A stretch of 27,891 nucleotides of DNA from Nemertoderma westbladi (taxonomy: Eukaryota; Xenacoelomorpha; Nemertodermatida; Nemertodermatidae): positions 1 to 27,891 of the forward strand of contig JAUCBJ010003436.1 in assembly GCA_032718475.1 (NCBI GenBank). Reading direction: 5' to 3'. Position numbers and translations under genes: made by a program. The notes beneath the pieces were generated by a model that searched no databases, was not told where the DNA came from, and was given only the letters and a program-made list of their open reading frames with translations. Below are positions 19,325-27,891 of this stretch, one piece after another; position 1 is the stretch's first letter; every line of letters starts with the position of its first letter.

Positions 19325-20180
19325 GTAACGTCCGACACTTTTTTTACATTGTTTCTCAATTACTTCTCTATTGTTTGGAAAATCATATCGAAATTAAAAT
19401 GACTCAATGCCGACGTAAGAAGGCGTCTCTTGTGCCATTTACAGCAATCCACACTACCATAAAGGCTGTGATTTTAGTGAATGATGTTTGTAACGTCCGA
19501 CATATTGTAACGTCCGACACTATTATTATTTAATGTATTTAAAGGCTAAATTGTAGTGTATAGTGTAAATTGCATAAATAAATAAAAATAGGTTTCAATA
19601 ATTGCGATTTCACTCAAAATTCACACCTTAGTATTTTGATAATATATTTGGCAATTGTTGGTGAAATTTAAAATGGTTTTCAGATTCGGAATCTGCAGAT
19701 GAAGGCGGTTCTAATGACATCTACAGTACATTTCAACGACGAAAAATAAAGCACCCAGAGGTGGCTAAATATTGCTATTTTTATGTAATGTCCAACACGT
19801 AACGTCCGACACCATTCCGCACAACTTTGAATTGCAAATGTCGGCTTCAAAAGATCTGCAGTGCAATTTTGAAAACATTTTCGAAAAATAGAATAGTTGA
19901 GCTTCAATTTGAGCCCAAAAATAATAACATACCAGTCTTCGGCATTAATTGCAATCAAAAGTAAAATATGTACTTTAAAAAGTGTCCTATTTTTGTAACG
20001 TTTAAAAGTCAACTACTGTTTCAGAAGAATAACGTTTCCCAATGCAGAGTATTTGCGATATTCTGAAAGATTAATAAATTGTCTCATTTATTCAACGCAA
20101 TCTGATGTCAAAAATTCAAGTATTTTCGTAAATTTAAAGAAAAACATTCAAAAATCGAGAATGTCCGTAACGTCCGACAC
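19325..20180 (+). repeat. Dispersed direct copies of GTAACGTCCGACAC
   Basis: Exact copies lie at 19325, 19507, 19799 and 20167. One with a final T is at 19490, and a degenerate copy (GTAATGTCCAACAC) at 19785. All are on the same strand with irregular spacing. The surrounding sequence is AT-rich with many stops; no gene is supported. Confidence 0.85.
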
Positions 20181-20195
20181 CGTGGAATTGCCCCC

Positions 20196-20468
20196 ATGTG
20201 AAGAATACCAGACTTTCTGCCGTTATGTTTCACTTTGCAGTTATAGTTACCCCCATGTGAAGAATACCACGTTTTCACCAAAAACACAGGTTACAGAAGT
20301 GCTGAATCTAACCAAAACAATAAACGAATTAGTATATGTACAGGTTATAAGGCAGAAATAAGCGCTATAAAACACTTAATAAAGATAAATTTAAAAAATA
20401 ATAAATCTTCATATATAAAATTCCAATAAAAAGTCGACCGAAAAGTGAAATCCTGGTATTCTTCACAT
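20196..20468. repeat. Three copies of ATGTGAAGAATACCA, two direct and one inverted
   Basis: Copies lie at 20196-20210 and 20255-20269, each preceded by CCCCC, and inverted at 20454-20468. The outer copies could pair across about 240 nt. It overlaps a weak open frame that I do not accept as a gene. Confidence 0.8.
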
Positions 20469-20501
20469 AGGCGATTTTTTTATTTTATTTTTGTTCTACT
20501 G

Positions 20502-21096
20502 TGGGGCGAGACACGTAGTCGGCGAGCCTTGGCATACGGTTCATATAGGGCAAATGGGGCATGTCCGTCTGTCTGTCTGTCCGTCTGTCTGGTAAATGTT
20601 TGAACGCGAATTTCTCTGCATCGCTGGTTCGGAATTGAACCAAACTTAGTAGGTAAGTAGTAGAGAGAAAGTTTAGAAAGTTTGGTGAAAAATCATGCAG
20701 TCTGACGTCAGCTACGACAGATTATGTAGTTTTTAGAAAATGTTAAATTTCTCGGGAAGGCCTCATTTTCCTGAGCTGAAATTTTGGTGGCCTGTAGAGA
20801 ATCATGAAGTCTATCTTTTACGAAATTGAAAAGTTAAGACATTTAATTGGGGATCCGCTAGAGACTCAGAAGTAATGACATAGGCCTACCGGTACGGTAC
20901 TGCTGTACAGTGCTGCACTGGTAAGTACGAAATTGCAGAATAACAATTTGACACCACCTAGCGGATTAACATATGATTGTATATCGAATGAATACATTTA
21001 TAGCATGGGATATTGGGTCCAAACTAGACATGCCCCATTTGCTCTATATGAACCGTATGCCAAGGCTTGCCGACTACGTGCTGCGCGAAGTCCCCA
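20502..21096. mobile_element. 595-bp foldback or MITE-like element
   Basis: About 65-bp inverted arms at 20502-20566 and 21027-21096 share CACGTAGTCGGC, CCTTGGCATACGGTTCATAT and CAAATGGGGCATGTC. A (GTCT)n stretch lies just inside the left arm (about 20565-20591). The interior has no coding potential. I found no convincing target duplication; outer similarity (TTCTAC on the left, GTAGAA on the right) may extend the arms a little. The superfamily is unknown. Confidence 0.8.
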
Positions 21097-21149
21097 CGAA
21101 CGTGTAGAATAGTGTATATAATATATTTTTTATTCTAGAACTCTTCACT

Positions 21150-21163
21150 GTTGCCATGGTAAC
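21150..21163. promoter_or_regulatory. Sequence matching an RFX X-box
   Basis: GTTGCCATGGTAAC fits the RYYNYY-WW-RRNRAC pattern bound by RFX factors. It lies between TE fragments, far from the nearest host exon, so it may be chance. Confidence 0.3.
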
Positions 21164-21227
21164 AATGATTTATGTTATAAAAATGTAGTTCTATACGGAA
21201 CTGTTACCATTTTAATGGCCATATTTT

Positions 21228-22290
21228 AACTGTCCCAACGGTATTCCCACTGCTGTGCTTAAACTTCTGAGAAATGAATTAGCCGACCCTATTTATAATT
21301 TGTTTCAATTATCTTTAAGTACTGGTGTTGTACCTATGTAGCATGAGGAAATGTGCAGACATGATCCCTAAGAAAGGTTGCCAGATCTTGTGCAGAAAAT
21401 TACAGACCAATTTATTTTGAAGATTGTTTGAACGTATAGCTTAATAAAGTGTCATCGTTCCGTGATTTGGGTATAGAGGTAGACAGTAAGCTTTATTTTC
21501 ATACTCATAATATACATAACATCTTTTCTAAATGTTATAGGGTAATTAATTGTTTAATCCGTTGCTTTTCAACTAATAATAATTGTGAAGCGTTATTATT
21601 GGCTTACAAAGTCTACGCTCGCCCTATTTTAGAGTACGGCAGCGCTGTATGGAATCCGTTTGTAAAGGCTAGACCCTTCCTTGGCTTAACCGACTACTGG
21701 AGTCCGTACAGCGATACTTTTTAGAGATATTTTATAGATGTAATTTTGCTACTGGTGCCGATTATATAACTCGCTTGGAATTTTTGAATATTGAGCCTCT
21801 AGAACTTCGTCGTATCCACAATGACTTAACTACAGTTTATAAATTATTTCATGGTGCTATTGATTTAGATATTGATAATATGTTTAGGAGGCCATATCTT
21901 TCTTATCTGAGGGGCCACCCTTATAAATTAATACAAAGCCATTGTGGTAACGTCGCTGTGCAAAATTAATTCTCCAATCGCATTGTTCCGATTTGGAACT
22001 CGCTACAAGTAATTCAGTCCTTTCTGCAACTGCTGATATTTTTAAATCGCGCCTTCAATCACATGACTTCACTAAATATCTAAAATTTAATAGAAATATC
22101 GAAATATGTACTGTAATATATTTAACTTAAACTGTAACTTAGTACTGTAAAATATGCGCTTTCTGATTTTGTTTCTTATTTATCATTTATGTACTGTATA
22201 TTACTGTATATAGACAGCAAATGTCACCCTAAGCAAATTTAGGTAAAATGCTGCACGGCCTGTACTCCAGTGGCCTTGTGAATATCAAAT
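21228..22290 (+). pseudogene. Decayed LINE reverse-transcriptase fragment with 3' tail (jockey/CR1-like)
   Basis: It starts inside the reverse transcriptase (CPNGIPTAVLKLLRNELADP, a GPDGIP-type motif) and continues with degraded IIPKKG and ENYRPI motifs. It then skips the catalytic palm to the late domain: FRDLGIEVDSKL, CEALLLAYKVYARPILEYG and SAVWNP. After a frameshift it reads YITRLEFLNIEPLELRRI, YKLFHG and RGHPYKL. The YADD box is deleted. The 3'UTR (about 22100-22290) ends near CTCCAGTGGCCTTGTGAATA, like CR1-type tails. There are several stops and frameshifts, so it is not functional. Confidence 0.85.
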
Positions 22291-23244
22291 CTTCCACAGT
22301 TATAAGCCCTGTTCGGGAGTTGCGATATTTCAAGAATTCAAAAAATCAAATATAAAAACTTTCTGTATTGGCTCTACTCTTTTTGCTTTCCGTTTTTGGT
22401 TAGCCTCCCCCTTACTATACTGCCTTATGTAGAGAAAACTAAATAAGTGTTTTATTATTGAAAGGCATTAGTCCTACTGTTACAGAAAGTTTATGACATG
22501 TACGGTAGGTACCGGTACTGGGTAGGCCTACACTACTGCTATACAGTATAACCTGATTATTTTTTTGGTAATGAAATAAATTATGGTAACTACTGTGCAG
22601 TATGTGTGAAGCTTTTGTTCAATAAAATATGTATAAAATTATGGCAATTGTGGAAAGCTTAGTTCAAAAATGAACTGTTTGAAATGATAATTTGAAATAT
22701 ACACCTTGGTCCTATTAATTTCATGAGTTGAGATACAACGGAAAATGTTTTATTTTGTGTTATCATTTTTGCATTATGGGGATGACAGAGTTCGAATTGC
22801 AATTGGGGTATTTCGTATTTGACACATGTTAGATGGCCTGGCATTCCTCACTGTCCAGCCACCACTGGAAATGCTTCACTCCAACAACAAATAAACACAG
22901 GTTAAAGTAACCAATCATATCCAAGTTCTATGACTTGGATCAGTATAAGCTGGTCCTGGTATACGTGTAAGTAAGTAAAGTAAGCTGGTATAAGAGTAAC
23001 AGGAGCAGAGCATGTATTGAATGGAATACACATGGGGAGGCAGGCCATGTGGCTATACTGTAGCCATCCCCTTGAAAAGAAAGTATAAAAATCCCCTAAA
23101 ATTTCACTATCATCAGAAGTGAAATTAAGCCATAGCGCTTTAATCCCTTGCCTGTTGCCTTGAGTTCACATCTCCCCGGAGGTCATGTGTTCGATGTTCG
23201 AACCTCGCAAATGGGCCATGGGAGTTCACTTTCTACCAGTTTAC
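22291..23244. other. Non-coding spacer, no element identified
   Basis: No long ORF with family character. Minor points are a CCAAGT/ACTTGG hairpin near 22920 and a tRNA B-box-like GTTCGAACC near 23200, without a convincing A box or tRNA fold. I can assign nothing more. Confidence 0.5.
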
Positions 23245-24363
23245 CTGGATAGGTCTAATTAAGGACAATACTGTTGTATTGAGGACAACAGTTAAAAAAA
23301 CCTACCAACAATCAGAAAAACTCACCAACAGTTACAAAACAGTCCCAGATAGTCTACCAACAGTCACCAACACTCAAATTCCGATTATCTAAATGGGGTT
23401 CCTTAAATTCTAAATAATCAAAATCATATCAGCTGATATCCGTAACTAAGTAATTACGTCATTCTGTACTGAACCGTACAGCAGTAGGCCTAGGCCTACC
23501 GAACCGATACAGTTGTTATCACAGTAGGCTATTATTACTGGTATGGAATCCGGGAACGGCAAGGACGACGTTGGTCTAGTTTAGTTTGCGGTACCGAAAC
23601 AAGTCAAAGCACTGAGGATTAAATTGGGACAGACTGTTATTTTGTGTTGGTGTGACTGTATCGGTGGCGCCCATCAGTAGCCTACCGGTACAGCGGTAGG
23701 GTAGAAGAAAAGGGATCTGTACCCTCAACCGGTAACAAGTACTTTCGCAGCGAATACATTTCCATGGGATACATTTCCGTAAACTGGTATATTATCCAAG
23801 TTGACAGATCCCCATTATTTCTTCTACCCTACTAGCACCAATGGCCGCCACCGGTACGGCAGTACATGTACAGTACAGTCGCGGCCATACTGCCATATAT
23901 TAACAGACGTCTGTCACATCAACACCAAATAACAGTCTGTCGCAATTTAATCCTCAGTGTTTTGACTTGTGTTGGTACCGCAAACTAAACTAGACCAACG
24001 TCGTCCTTGCCGTTCCCGGATTCCATACTGGTAATTATAGCCTACCAGTACTGTGATAACAACTGTATCGGTTCGGTAGGCCTAGGTCTACTGCTGTCCT
24101 GTACAGTACAGAACGACGTAATTTCCTTAGTTACGATATCAGCTCTCGACGATAATCAGATTTTGATTATTTCGAATTTAAGGAACCCCATTTAGAAAAT
24201 CGGAATTTTTTGAAGCTCTTGACTGTTGGTAGACTATCTGGGACTGTTTTCTAACTGTTGGTGAGTTTTTCTGACTGTTGGTAGGTCTTTTTTACTGTTG
24301 TCCTCAATACAACAGTATTGTCCTTAAACTAGTATTGTCCAGTATTGTCTTAGACCTATCCAG
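23245..24363. repeat. 1.1-kb imperfect palindrome (large inverted repeat)
   Basis: Left arm about 23245-23720, right arm about 23804-24363, loop about 83 bp. The arms pair through CTGGATAGGTCTAA, GACAATACTGTTGTATTGAG, AATCCGGGAACGGCAAGGAC, GTAGGCCTAGG-like words and GGGTAGAAGAAA. Near the outer ends the arms contain short repeated ACCAACAGT-type words. The loop repeats ATACATTTCC twice. There are scattered mismatches and indels and no coding potential. It may be a foldback transposon; no target duplication was identified. Confidence 0.88.
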
Positions 24364-24784
24364 TTTGCCTTTGGAGAGTACAGTTGTTGTACTATAGTTC
24401 TAGAGTTGTCGTTTAAGACATTCTGGCACTTTATTTCAAATTCTGTAACCAGCCTCTAGCAGGCCCCCACCCTATCATGTCTACTCTATTGTAGGGCAGT
24501 ATTCACAGAGGGCCACTACATGTATATTGTATAACATACTGAGTGAGGTATCGTTTTCTGCCCTCAAATTCTGATCTAAACCATTGACCATTGTTGGTTT
24601 TTCTGAGGTATAGTTGGTTGAGTAGACGGTCAGAAAAATTATTTTTTACAGACCCTTAAACATAGCAACGGGGATAATTTGCACGGCGGTCAAGAATTAC
24701 ATTTCGTTGTTACAGTAAATAATAACTTATCTTCGGCCACAAGGCATGCAATGAACACGAGTGAAAAAATATTGTTTCTATTTA
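24364..24784. other. Non-coding spacer
   Basis: No gene, repeat or RNA signal that I can support between the large palindrome and the next inverted repeat. Confidence 0.5.
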
Positions 24785-25167
24785 TAACTAAAAAAATAAG
24801 AAGGGGAAGAAGTCCGGAATGCGGAAGTGCAATAACATGAAACAAAGGAAAACTGAATAATAAATACAGTAATAGTACAATAAAATGGTAATTTATTGTA
24901 TCCTGCATCCTTAGTACAATTAAAATCTCCATAGCTCTACCACGACGTAAACGTGGTGCAAGAGGGCAGAATTGAAGCGTTTTGATTGGTCAGTTCGCTT
25001 TATTGGTCACTCTTCAGTACTCAATAGTGTCCCAGTTTCAAAAACTGAACCATTTTATTTTACTATTATTTATTATTAATTAATATTATTTTATTATACA
25101 GTTTTTCTTTGTTTCATTTTATTGCACTTCTTCCGTATTCCAGAGTTTTTCCCCATTTTATTTTAGT
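24785..25167. repeat. 383-bp inverted repeat, MITE-like
   Basis: Left arm 24785-24888 and right arm 25050-25167 match when inverted, through GCGGAAGTGCAATAACATGA against an inverted CGGAAGAAGTGCAATAAAATG and through GAAACAAAG and TACAATAAAATGG-like words. The right arm carries extra TTATTAATTAATA sequence. The interior (about 160 bp) includes a small CCACG/CGTGG hairpin near 24940. No ORF. Confidence 0.75.
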
Positions 25168-25297
25168 GCATCGCCATACTGTAGTTGAGTTACACAGTGG
25201 AAATAATACTGTATTGTATTGAGTGTGTCGAATGAAGGTTAATTGCGTCCCATGAGTTGAGCCTACTGTAGTGATTTAACTCAGTTAGCAACGGGTG

Positions 25298-25309
25298 GTT
25301 GCTGGCAAC
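25298..25309. promoter_or_regulatory. RFX-like palindrome GTTGCTGGCAAC
   Basis: Two RFX-type half-sites, GTTGCT and GGCAAC, abut with no spacer, where canonical X-boxes have 1-3 nt. A further GTTAGCAAC lies at 25284-25292. The site is about 680 bp upstream of the start codon of a ciliary-type gene, and RFX factors drive such genes. The fit is partial. Confidence 0.35.
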
Positions 25310-25428
25310 AATCTCATAATAGAACCCACCTACACAGTGCAATGCAGTGGTAACTCTCTATGTAGAATAAATATTAGGCCTAGGCATATATACCGCTTTA
25401 TTAACCGCAGACTGAGAGGCCAAGTTTG

Positions 25429-25443
25429 TGTTTATTATAAACA
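25429..25443. promoter_or_regulatory. Inverted forkhead-type sites TGTTTAT/ATAAACA
   Basis: TGTTTATTATAAACA is a palindrome of two forkhead-core words, about 545 bp upstream of the SPACA9-like start. FOXJ1 regulates motile-cilium genes together with RFX, so the context is suggestive, but the motif is short and AT-rich. Confidence 0.3.
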
Positions 25444-25985
25444 ATAATTAATTGTAACTGTAGGTAAAATTAATAGGTACCGTACGTAGGTAGGCCTACT
25501 GCTTAATCTTGCGGTTCATTGATTTTGTAAAGATTGTATTGTATTATTAATACATGTTGCATTATGTATGTCGGTCTACAATATCTCCGAATCCGGTGGG
25601 GTGGGGGGGGGGGGGGGGGGCTTCTTTGCACTTTGACTACAAAATTGAACAACCCTCTCCCAGTAGGCCTAGAGCGTCGCCGGGGAACGGTGACCAGCGT
25701 CTCGGCCACACGGTTACAAAACGGCAAAATGGTCAAACGGAAAAAAAAACTACTAAAATTGTTACGTTATGTTAATTAGTAGGCCCTACTGTATGTATCG
25801 AAATTAAGCAGGGTATAGCAGGCATTACCATTGCCATTTTATAGTTTTTATTATAATGACATGGTACTGTAACCTGCTCCTTTCCCTCAATTAATATTTA
25901 ATATTATTAATTCCCCGAGAAGGAATAATAATTATTCGCGTTTTCAAACTGCAGAACTCATTATTTTTACAACAGTTTCTTGGAG

Positions 25986-26494
25986 ATGGCAAATCAAGTC
26001 ATCAAGGAAGAGGTTGCCAAGTTCCGTAAAAAGTACAACGCCTTAAGACAACAGCAGTTTACTTTCGTAAAAGCGTTGGCTTCATCTCGAGAAACTCATG
26101 GGAGAAAAACGGAGCCAGTGAGAAATATTAATGAGGTGAGTTGGGGGAGACGCAAGGTTAAGGGTCAACCATTTTGCAGATTATACTGTATATACACAGT
26201 AATTACACAATGAGGATTAATTTACTGTAGTGTCTATCTTTAGGAATTTAATATTGTTTCCAGGTTCGCGACTATTATGAAAAAACAACTAACACCACAG
26301 ACAAACGAGTGTTCGGGATGTTCCTGACTCTTGTTGAGGAATTAACGCGGTTTATTGGTGCCTTGCAGGACGAATCTCCGCAGTTTATGGTTCCTGAAGC
26401 CAACCGTCTAAGTCGCAATATCGGATACATCGCCCACCTACTTAATCCCAACTATGACTTATCGGATCTGCGTGTCTGTTACCCCAATGATGAG
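25986..26494 (+). CDS. SPACA9: SPACA9-like protein, first two coding exons (partial)
   Basis: Exon 1 is 25986-26135 (50 codons) and exon 2 is 26264-26494 (77 codons). The 128-bp intron has a GTGAGT donor at 26136 and a TTGTTTCCAG acceptor ending at 26263. Both junctions are phase 0, and exon 2 ends GAG before a GTACTG donor. The joined frame contains KYNALRQQQFTF near residues 16-27, TTDKRVFGMFL and DLSDLRVCYPND. These match the pattern I know for SPACA9 (QQQQ-L-TF, STDRRVLLMFL, DLSSLRAKYP). SPACA9 is a microtubule inner protein of cilia and sperm tails. The remaining exons, which should begin at a conserved NHLSCDEAR region, are not in the window up to 27062 and probably lie beyond the right edge. 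ATG 25986 is chosen as the first ATG in frame. Confidence 0.85.
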
Positions 26495-27017
26495 GTACTG
26501 TAATTGCTGAAACCTACAATAATAATATTAATTAATCAGACCTTGTTTTCTATACTTTTGATTATTCGAAAATGGAAATACACTCATAAAGTACAGTAAC
26601 TCCATAATTGCATTTAATGTAGGCCTAATATAAAACCTTAAACAGTACGAACGTTGTATGACATTATACGATGGCTGATAACGCTTTATATTTGCGGGTG
26701 ATTATCCCGTAGCATCCATAGGATACAAAATAGAAGATACGCCCTTACTGTAACCGACTATAACACTAACAAATATACTTTCGTATAATTTAGTATTTCA
26801 ATTCTCGTATAAAATTACGACACCTGGTCGTTATTTTTAGTACTTGAAGGTAAGATTGCAGTGAGGCGAGGCGTTTTAAAATCCGGGTTCCATGCCATCG
26901 AGGACTACTACAGTAATACATACTGTAGAGGGAATAGATGTCATAGAATTACTTACTACTAACTAATTAATTCAGTGAGTGAATTAATCCAGATACTGTT
27001 AAAACACATCGCCGAGG
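26495..27017 (+). other. Presumed SPACA9 intron 2, non-coding part
   Basis: Follows a plausible donor at 26495. AT-rich with no exon resembling the rest of SPACA9. If the gene is intact, this intron continues through the LINE to beyond the window. Confidence 0.5.
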
Positions 27018-27891
27018 CTACTACTACTACTAGGATCGGCATGCTGCATTGCAGCTGCATTTTTAAGAATGCTGTGCCGGCTTGTCAACAAAATTGCACC
27101 GCCACAACTCCCTATCACCCATGACATTTGCTAGATCATCCGCATCTTTAAGGCCAGTGTCCTTTAAGATGCGTCTCAAGAAGGTCATGGGCTGTCCACC
27201 ATGCTTATTCACTCCATGAGGCTGCCAAAGTACAAGATTATGCACTGGCTGGTCCTCACGGCGAAAGCAATGTCCTGCAAAGCGGAGGCGATTTTGGTCT
27301 AGTGTCAAGCTTGGGGGAACCAATGAGACACCTCCAATGTTATATAGTGTCTGGTTGGAGATGTGTGCATTGTACTTGACACAATGTACCCGGCGTAGCA
27401 TTCTTGTGAATGTGCCATCCAGAGATTTGGTGTCCTCAGCAGTTAGAGCCCAGCATGGACTCCCGTAGAGGAGTACTGGAACTACTGCTGCTCTAAATAA
27501 TCGGACCTTAAGTTTCCGATTAATTCTAGGTGACTTCCAAATCCTGGAAAGCCTATTCAAGGCTGCCCATGCCTTTCCCTTACGTATTCGAAGGTCCTCA
27601 CCTGACTTCCGGATCCATGATCCCAGGTAACAGAAGTCGTCCACATGCTCAAGCATACCATCCTTTGAGCTTATGCTCATCCGATCAGAGACTTGCTGAG
27701 GACTTTCAAAGTTAACTGTCAGAATTTTGGTCTTTCTGGAGTTAATAAAAAGACCAACACTAGAAGCAGCATGTTCTAATGAGCTGAGGAGCCGTTGGGC
27801 TCCCTCTAATGATTCTGAGAGTACTCCTAAGTCATCAGCAAAGTCTAGATCAGTTAGGTACTTGGCAGGATTTCCTCGACTTCTGGAGCCA
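27018..27891 (-). mobile_element. LINE 3' portion (RTE-like), running off the right edge
   Basis: A minus-strand non-LTR retrotransposon whose 3' end is at the left, where a (CTA)n run at 27018-27033 (TAG triplets on the element strand) replaces a poly(A) tail, as in RTE-type elements. Its reverse-transcriptase frame is open to the window end. Full length cannot be judged. Confidence 0.8.
27063..27890 (-). CDS. LINE reverse transcriptase, C-terminal 275 residues (5' part outside window)
   Basis: The frame is open from the edge to the TAA at 27063-27065. It starts in the palm domain with LTDLDFADDLGVLS (the FADD active site) and continues with GLFINSRKTKIL. The thumb and tail follow: DFCYLGSWI, IRKGKAWAALNRL, LFRAAVVPVLLYG and a downstream RRVHCVKYNAHISN. 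The C terminus has RLRFAGHCFRR. This arrangement is usual for RTE/RTEX-like elements. There is no stop or frameshift, so the copy looks young. If SPACA9 continues to the right, the LINE is antisense in its intron 2. Confidence 0.9.
   Translation of the reverse strand, partial: GSRSRGNPAKYLTDLDFADDLGVLSESLEGAQRLLSSLEHAASSVGLFINSRKTKILTVNFESPQQVSDRMSISSKDGMLEHVDDFCYLGSWIRKSGEDLRIRKGKAWAALNRLSRIWKSPRINRKLKVRLFRAAVVPVLLYGSPCWALTAEDTKSLDGTFTRMLRRVHCVKYNAHISNQTLYNIGGVSLVPPSLTLDQNRLRFAGHCFRREDQPVHNLVLWQPHGVNKHGGQPMTFLRRILKDTGLKDADDLANVMGDRELWRCNFVDKPAQHS

Larger units (their letters stand above)
25168..25985. other. Upstream region of the SPACA9-like gene
   Basis: No coding sequence is supported. 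It contains candidate RFX and forkhead sites (listed separately), an 18-G run at 25603-25620, and TAGGCCTA words. No clear TATA box is placed; a non-coding first exon cannot be excluded. Confidence 0.45.

Noticed and set aside
19680-20361. ORFs of 110 (minus) and 102 (plus) residues
   Set aside because: No recognisable domain, AT-driven composition, and they run through the dispersed repeat words. An unknown gene cannot be fully excluded.
23150-23230. tRNA or tRNA-derived SINE suggested by GTTCGAACC
   Set aside because: No convincing A box, cloverleaf or acceptor stem on either strand, and no tail that would mark a SINE.
24690-24932. 80-residue minus-strand ORF with hydrophobic stretches
   Set aside because: It lies across the left arm of an inverted repeat; the hydrophobicity follows from A/T-rich DNA.
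25980-26213. SPACA9 exon 1 reading on to the stop at 26213
   Set aside because: After the GTGAGT donor at 26136 the similarity to SPACA9 stops and resumes exactly after the acceptor at 26263, in phase.

Overview
The window is eukaryotic nuclear DNA from an animal. It is AT-rich, has a spliced gene, and is packed with metazoan-type transposable elements (TEs). The only host gene I can name is the 5' part of SPACA9, a microtubule inner protein of cilia and sperm, at the right end (25986-26494). The many TAGGCCTAC-like and TACCGGTAC-like words and the TE mix look like a marine invertebrate, perhaps a deuterostome such as an echinoderm. That placement is inference with low confidence.

Left third (1-9684): an AT-rich block full of TTCTAGAA palindromes is followed by a frameshifted scrap of LINE endonuclease. 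Then comes a 6.44 kb minisatellite of 47-bp and 45-bp units (1064-7503). It abuts a broken minus-strand gene for a Cys/His-rich protein of unknown function, which is itself interrupted by a 17-bp tandem repeat.

Middle (9685-18790): a Merlin-type (IS1595/ISXO2-like) DNA transposon occupies 9694-16237. It has 35-bp perfect terminal inverted repeats (TIRs), a perfect 9-bp target duplication and an intact transposase gene. A nearly full-length non-LTR retrotransposon with both ORFs open sits inside it in antisense. The transposase is followed 40 nt after its stop by GGCCCTTTTCAGGGCC, a full match to the replication-dependent histone mRNA 3' stem-loop. I regard this as the most unusual signal in the window. 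To the right lies a second, decayed Merlin-type transposase on the minus strand, split by an 897-bp nonautonomous Merlin with an 8-bp target duplication. Removing that insert and one duplication rejoins the reading frame.

Right third (18791-27891): this holds a non-coding block with a dispersed GTAACGTCCGACAC word, a 595-bp foldback element, a decayed LINE reverse-transcriptase fragment, a 1.1-kb imperfect palindrome, a smaller inverted repeat, the SPACA9 exons with candidate RFX and forkhead sites upstream, and an open RTE-like LINE fragment on the minus strand running off the right edge.

Apart from SPACA9, the genes form no pathway. The window is a stratified TE nest whose order of insertion can partly be read. 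I see no rRNA, tRNA or CRISPR array. All family names come from reading motifs by eye; no database search was run.
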